Below, piece after piece: positions 3,767 to 6,440 of a DNA stretch of 6,440 nt. This DNA comes from Pseudomonadota bacterium (GTDB lineage: Bacteria > Pseudomonadota > Gammaproteobacteria > Steroidobacterales > Steroidobacteraceae), in the NCBI GenBank assembly GCA_021817875.1, contig JAKAFQ010000256.1, positions 1-6,440 of the forward strand, read 5' to 3'. Both the position numbers and the translations under genes were made by a program. How positions within the stretch are numbered: the first letter of the stretch is position 1; every line of letters begins with the position of its first letter. The notes below the pieces were generated by a model. That model was not told the DNA's origin. It did not search any database and worked only from the letters and a program-made list of their open reading frames with translations.

Positions 3767-6440
3767 CTACCCCCCATTTTCAGCCCCCAGGCGAGTGCGG
3801 ACCCAATCCGGGACCGAGGCGAGCGCAGCCGCGAGCGCCGCGGGATTGCTGCCGCCGGCCTGTGCGAAGTCCGGCCGGCCCCCGCCGCGGCCACCGACCT
3901 GCGCCGCGATGACCCCGGCGAGCTCGCCGGCCTTGACCCGAGAGCACTGATCCGGCGTCACTCCGACCACCAGGACCACCTTTTCGGTCTCTTCGACGGA
4001 AGCCAGCACCACCACGGCCGATTTCAGCTTGTCTTTCAGGCGATCGACCGCACTGCGCAGCGCCGCACTGTCGGCTCCCGTGACCTGGGTGGCGAGCACC
4101 TTGATTCCCTGGACGTCCACCGCGCCCTCGGCGAGGTCAGTGCCCTCACCGGAGGCCAGTCGGTCCTTCAGGGTGCGGATCTCCCGCTCCATCTGCCGGA
4201 TGCGCTCCAGCGCATCACGCACCTTGTCCTTGAGGTCGTCCCGCGCGCCGCGCATGAGGTGGGCCACGTCCTTCAGCAGCGCCTCGCTGTGCTCGATGTA
4301 AGCCAGGGCGCTCTCGCCGGTGACCGCCTCGATCCGACGCACACCCGAAGCGACGCCACTTTCGCTGACGATCTTGAACAGCCCGATGTCTCCAGAGCGC
4401 TGCACGTGGGTCCCACCACACAGTTCCATGGAGAAGTCCCCGACCCGCAGCACCCGTACCTCGTGCTCGTACTTCTCGCCAAAGAGCGCCATGGCACCTG
4501 CCGCCACGGCATTCTCGTAGCTCATGATGCGTGTTTCGGCCGGGGAATTGACCCGGACCTGGGCATTCACCAGCCTCTCGATGGCGTCGAGCTCTCCCGG
4601 CGTCACGGGCTGCGGGTGCGAGAAATCGAACCGCAACCGATCGGGGGCGACCCGTGAACCCTTCTGCTGCACGTGCGTGCCCAGGGTCTTGCGCAAGGCC
4701 GCGTGCAGCAGGTGCGTCGCGCTGTGATTGAGCATGATGGCGCGGCGGCGTTCCGCGTCGACCTGTGCCCTCAACAGCTCCCCGACACGAATTTCCCCCT
4801 CCGCCACACGGCCGATGTGCGCATAGGCCGCACCCCGCTTCTGGGTGTCCTCGACCTCGAAGCGCACGCCGGCGGCGGACAGCGTGCCGGTATCGCCCAC
4901 CTGGCCACCGGATTCGGCATAGAACGGGGTACGGTCGAGCACCACCTCGCCTGCTTCGCCGGCGCCGAGCGATTCCACCGCGCTGCCCCCCTTCAACAGC
5001 GCCACCACGCGCCCCTCGGCGGCCAGGCGCTCGTATCCCTCGAAGGCGGTGCGCGCCTGAAGCGGCGCGCCACCCCGCAGATCGACGCCGAAGCGGCTCG
5101 CATCCTGGGAGCGGCGCCGCTGCGCCTCCATTGCCGCCTCGAAGCCGGACTGATCGATGCTCAGACCACGCTCGCGCGCGATATCGGCGGTCAGATCCGC
5201 GGGAAAACCATAGGTATCGTAGAGCTTGAATACGATGTCCCCGGGAATCACCGCGGCCGCGACCGCGGGCACCGCTCTCGGCCCGGTCTCGGCTGCGGCG
5301 ATCTTCGCCATGACCCCCTCGAGCAGTTCCATGCCGTGTGCCAGCGTATCCGCAAAGCGCTCCTCTTCCCGCTTCAGGACCTGCTCGGCGAATCCGCGGC
5401 CGTGAATGAGCTCCGGATAGGCGCCGCTCATCTCCTGCGCCAGCACCTCGACCAGCCGGTAGAAGAACGGCTCGGTGATCCCGAGCTTGTACCCATGGCG
5501 GATCGCGCGCCGGATGATGCGTCTCAGCACATAGCCGCGACCCTCGTTGGATGGCAGCACCCCGTCCACGATCAGGAAGGTGCACGCACGAATGTGATCG
5601 GCGATCACCCGCAGGGAACTCGACTCGAGATTGCCGGTACCGGCGATCCTCGCCGCCGCCCGGATCAGGTTGCGGAACAGGTCGATGTCGTAATTCGAAT
5701 GCACCCCCTGCATCACCGCCGAGATGCGCTCGAGCCCCATGCCGGTGTCCACCGAAGGCCTCGGCAAGGGGGTCAGGGTGCCGTCGGCCCCCCGATCGAA
5801 CTGCATGAACACCAGATTCCAGATCTCGACGAACCGGTCACCGTCTTCTTCGGCAGAGCCCGGGGGGCCACCGCGCACGCCCGGTCCGTGGTCGTAGAAG
5901 ATCTCGCTGCACGGGCCGCACGGACCGGTATCCCCCATGGCCCAGAAGTTCGACTGCTCTCCCATGCGCGAGAAGCGCTGCGCCGACACCCCGACCTCCT
6001 TCAGCCAGAGGTCCGCGGCTTCATCGTCGTCGCGAAAGACGGTCACCCAGAGTCTCGCCGGATCGAGCTTCAACGTGCCGGTGAGGAATTCCCAGGCGAA
6101 ATGGATGGCGTCGCGCTTGAAATAGTCCCCGAAGGAGAAATTGCCCAGCATCTCGAAAAAGGTGTGGTGCCGGGCGGTATAGCCGACGTTCTCGAGGTCA
6201 TTGTGCTTGCCGCCGGCGCGTACGCAGCGCTGGCTGGTGACGGCGCGCACATAATCGCGCCGGTCCTTCCCGAGGAAGACGTCCTTGAACTGCACCATCC
6301 CCGCATTGGTGAAGAGCAGCGTCGGGTCGGTGCCGGGCACGAGGGAGCTCGAAGGCACGACGGTATGGCCGCGAGCGCGGAAGAATTCCAGGAAGGCGCG
6401 ACGCACGTCGGCTGCGCCAGAAATGTGAGGCTGGAGATCG
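3767..6440 (-). CDS. alaS: Alanyl-tRNA synthetase, start codon just outside window
   Basis: This class II synthetase charges tRNA-Ala in the cytoplasm and edits mischarged Ser and Gly. The GTG at 6406 is not the true start: the frame continues upstream as [20 protein letters not shown], which matches the conserved AlaRS N-terminus (AAEIRxAFLxFF type), and stays open to the window edge. Numbering from 6406, the catalytic core includes [17 protein letters not shown], the motif 2 region [19 protein letters not shown] and motif 3 with GMGLERI. The editing domain has the zinc ligands HSATH (561-565) and CGGTH (663-667). A coiled linker follows ([14 protein letters not shown]), then the C-Ala domain with its Gly-rich [15 protein letters not shown]. 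Length is close to the family norm of about 875, with no frameshift or missing motif. It lies upstream of csrA on the same strand. Confidence 0.99.
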   Translation of the reverse strand, partial: DLQPHISGAADVRRAFLEFFRARGHTVVPSSSLVPGTDPTLLFTNAGMVQFKDVFLGKDRRDYVRAVTSQRCVRAGGKHNDLENVGYTARHHTFFEMLGNFSFGDYFKRDAIHFAWEFLTGTLKLDPARLWVTVFRDDDEAADLWLKEVGVSAQRFSRMGEQSNFWAMGDTGPCGPCSEIFYDHGPGVRGGPPGSAEEDGDRFVEIWNLVFMQFDRGADGTLTPLPRPSVDTGMGLERISAVMQGVHSNYDIDLFRNLIRAAARIAGTGNLESSSLRVIADHIRACTFLIVDGVLPSNEGRGYVLRRIIRRAIRHGYKLGITEPFFYRLVEVLAQEMSGAYPELIHGRGFAEQVLKREEERFADTLAHGMELLEGVMAKIAAAETGPRAVPAVAAAVIPGDIVFKLYDTYGFPADLTADIARERGLSIDQSGFEAAMEAQRRRSQDASRFGVDLRGGAPLQARTAFEGYERLAAEGRVVALLKGGSAVESLGAGEAGEVVLDRTPFYAESGGQVGDTGTLSAAGVRFEVEDTQKRGAAYAHIGRVAEGEIRVGELLRAQVDAERRRAIMLNHSATHLLHAALRKTLGTHVQQKGSRVAPDRLRFDFSHPQPVTPGELDAIERLVNAQVRVNSPAETRIMSYENAVAAGAMALFGEKYEHEVRVLRVGDFSMELCGGTHVQRSGDIGLFKIVSESGVASGVRRIEAVTGESALAYIEHSEALLKDVAHLMRGARDDLKDKVRDALERIRQMEREIRTLKDRLASGEGTDLAEGAVDVQGIKVLATQVTGADSAALRSAVDRLKDKLKSAVVVLASVEETEKVVLVVGVTPDQCSRVKAGELAGVIAAQVGGRGGGRPDFAQAGGSNPAALAAALASVPDWVRTRLGAENGG

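Noticed and set aside
3746..4657. 303-aa plus-strand ORF opposite alaS
   Set aside because: It lies wholly antisense to conserved alaS codons, with no domain and no ribosome site.
4215..5585. 456-aa minus-strand ORF inside alaS
   Set aside because: It is an Arg/Gly-rich shifted frame of alaS, produced by high GC at third codon positions.
6404..6406. GTG as the alaS start codon
   Set aside because: It is the Val of a conserved AlaRS N-terminal segment that continues in frame to the window edge.

Overview
This is a high-GC window with two different halves. The right half (about 3080-6440) is a conserved gammaproteobacterial housekeeping block read right to left: alaS (alanyl-tRNA synthetase, cut by the right edge), csrA (carbon storage regulator) and a tRNA-Ser(GCU). 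The order alaS-csrA-tRNA-Ser is familiar from gammaproteobacteria such as E. coli, and it is the main reason for suggesting a high-GC gammaproteobacterium. No species can be named from the sequence alone.

The left half (about 1-2860) looks like accessory catabolic DNA. On the plus strand it holds the 3' part of an FMN-dependent alpha-hydroxy-acid oxidase gene, a small unrecognised gene (1003-1380), and a remnant of a second, diverged copy of the oxidase 3' end (1400-1618). Convergent to these, on the minus strand, are an intact aldose 1-epimerase-like gene (1657-2529) and, just upstream of it, a broken phytanoyl-CoA dioxygenase (PhyH) family gene (2546-2855) that lost its 5' part and carries a one-base frameshift. 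Sugar epimerase, 2-hydroxyacid oxidase and PhyH-type dioxygenase together suggest a decaying sugar or sugar-acid catabolic locus. The pathway itself is not identifiable.

The junction between the halves (about 2860-3080) is the most unusual part. The last 19 nt of the tRNA-Ser gene, including the encoded CCA, are repeated exactly at 2905-2923, 175 bp away. Between the two copies lie six consecutive perfect stem-loops, ending in a 19-bp hairpin that abuts the tRNA CCA end. This could be a very small tRNA-anchored insertion, the scar of an island integrated at tRNA-Ser, or a structured trailer RNA made with the tRNA. The truncated end of the PhyH gene lies at this junction, so the junction has probably been a site of rearrangement.

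Other points of interest are an oxidase that keeps the catalytic His and Lys but lacks the two usual substrate-carboxylate arginines, a CsrA with a proline- and glutamate-rich tail, and a probable intrinsic terminator after csrA. No integrase, transposase or CRISPR array is present in the window.
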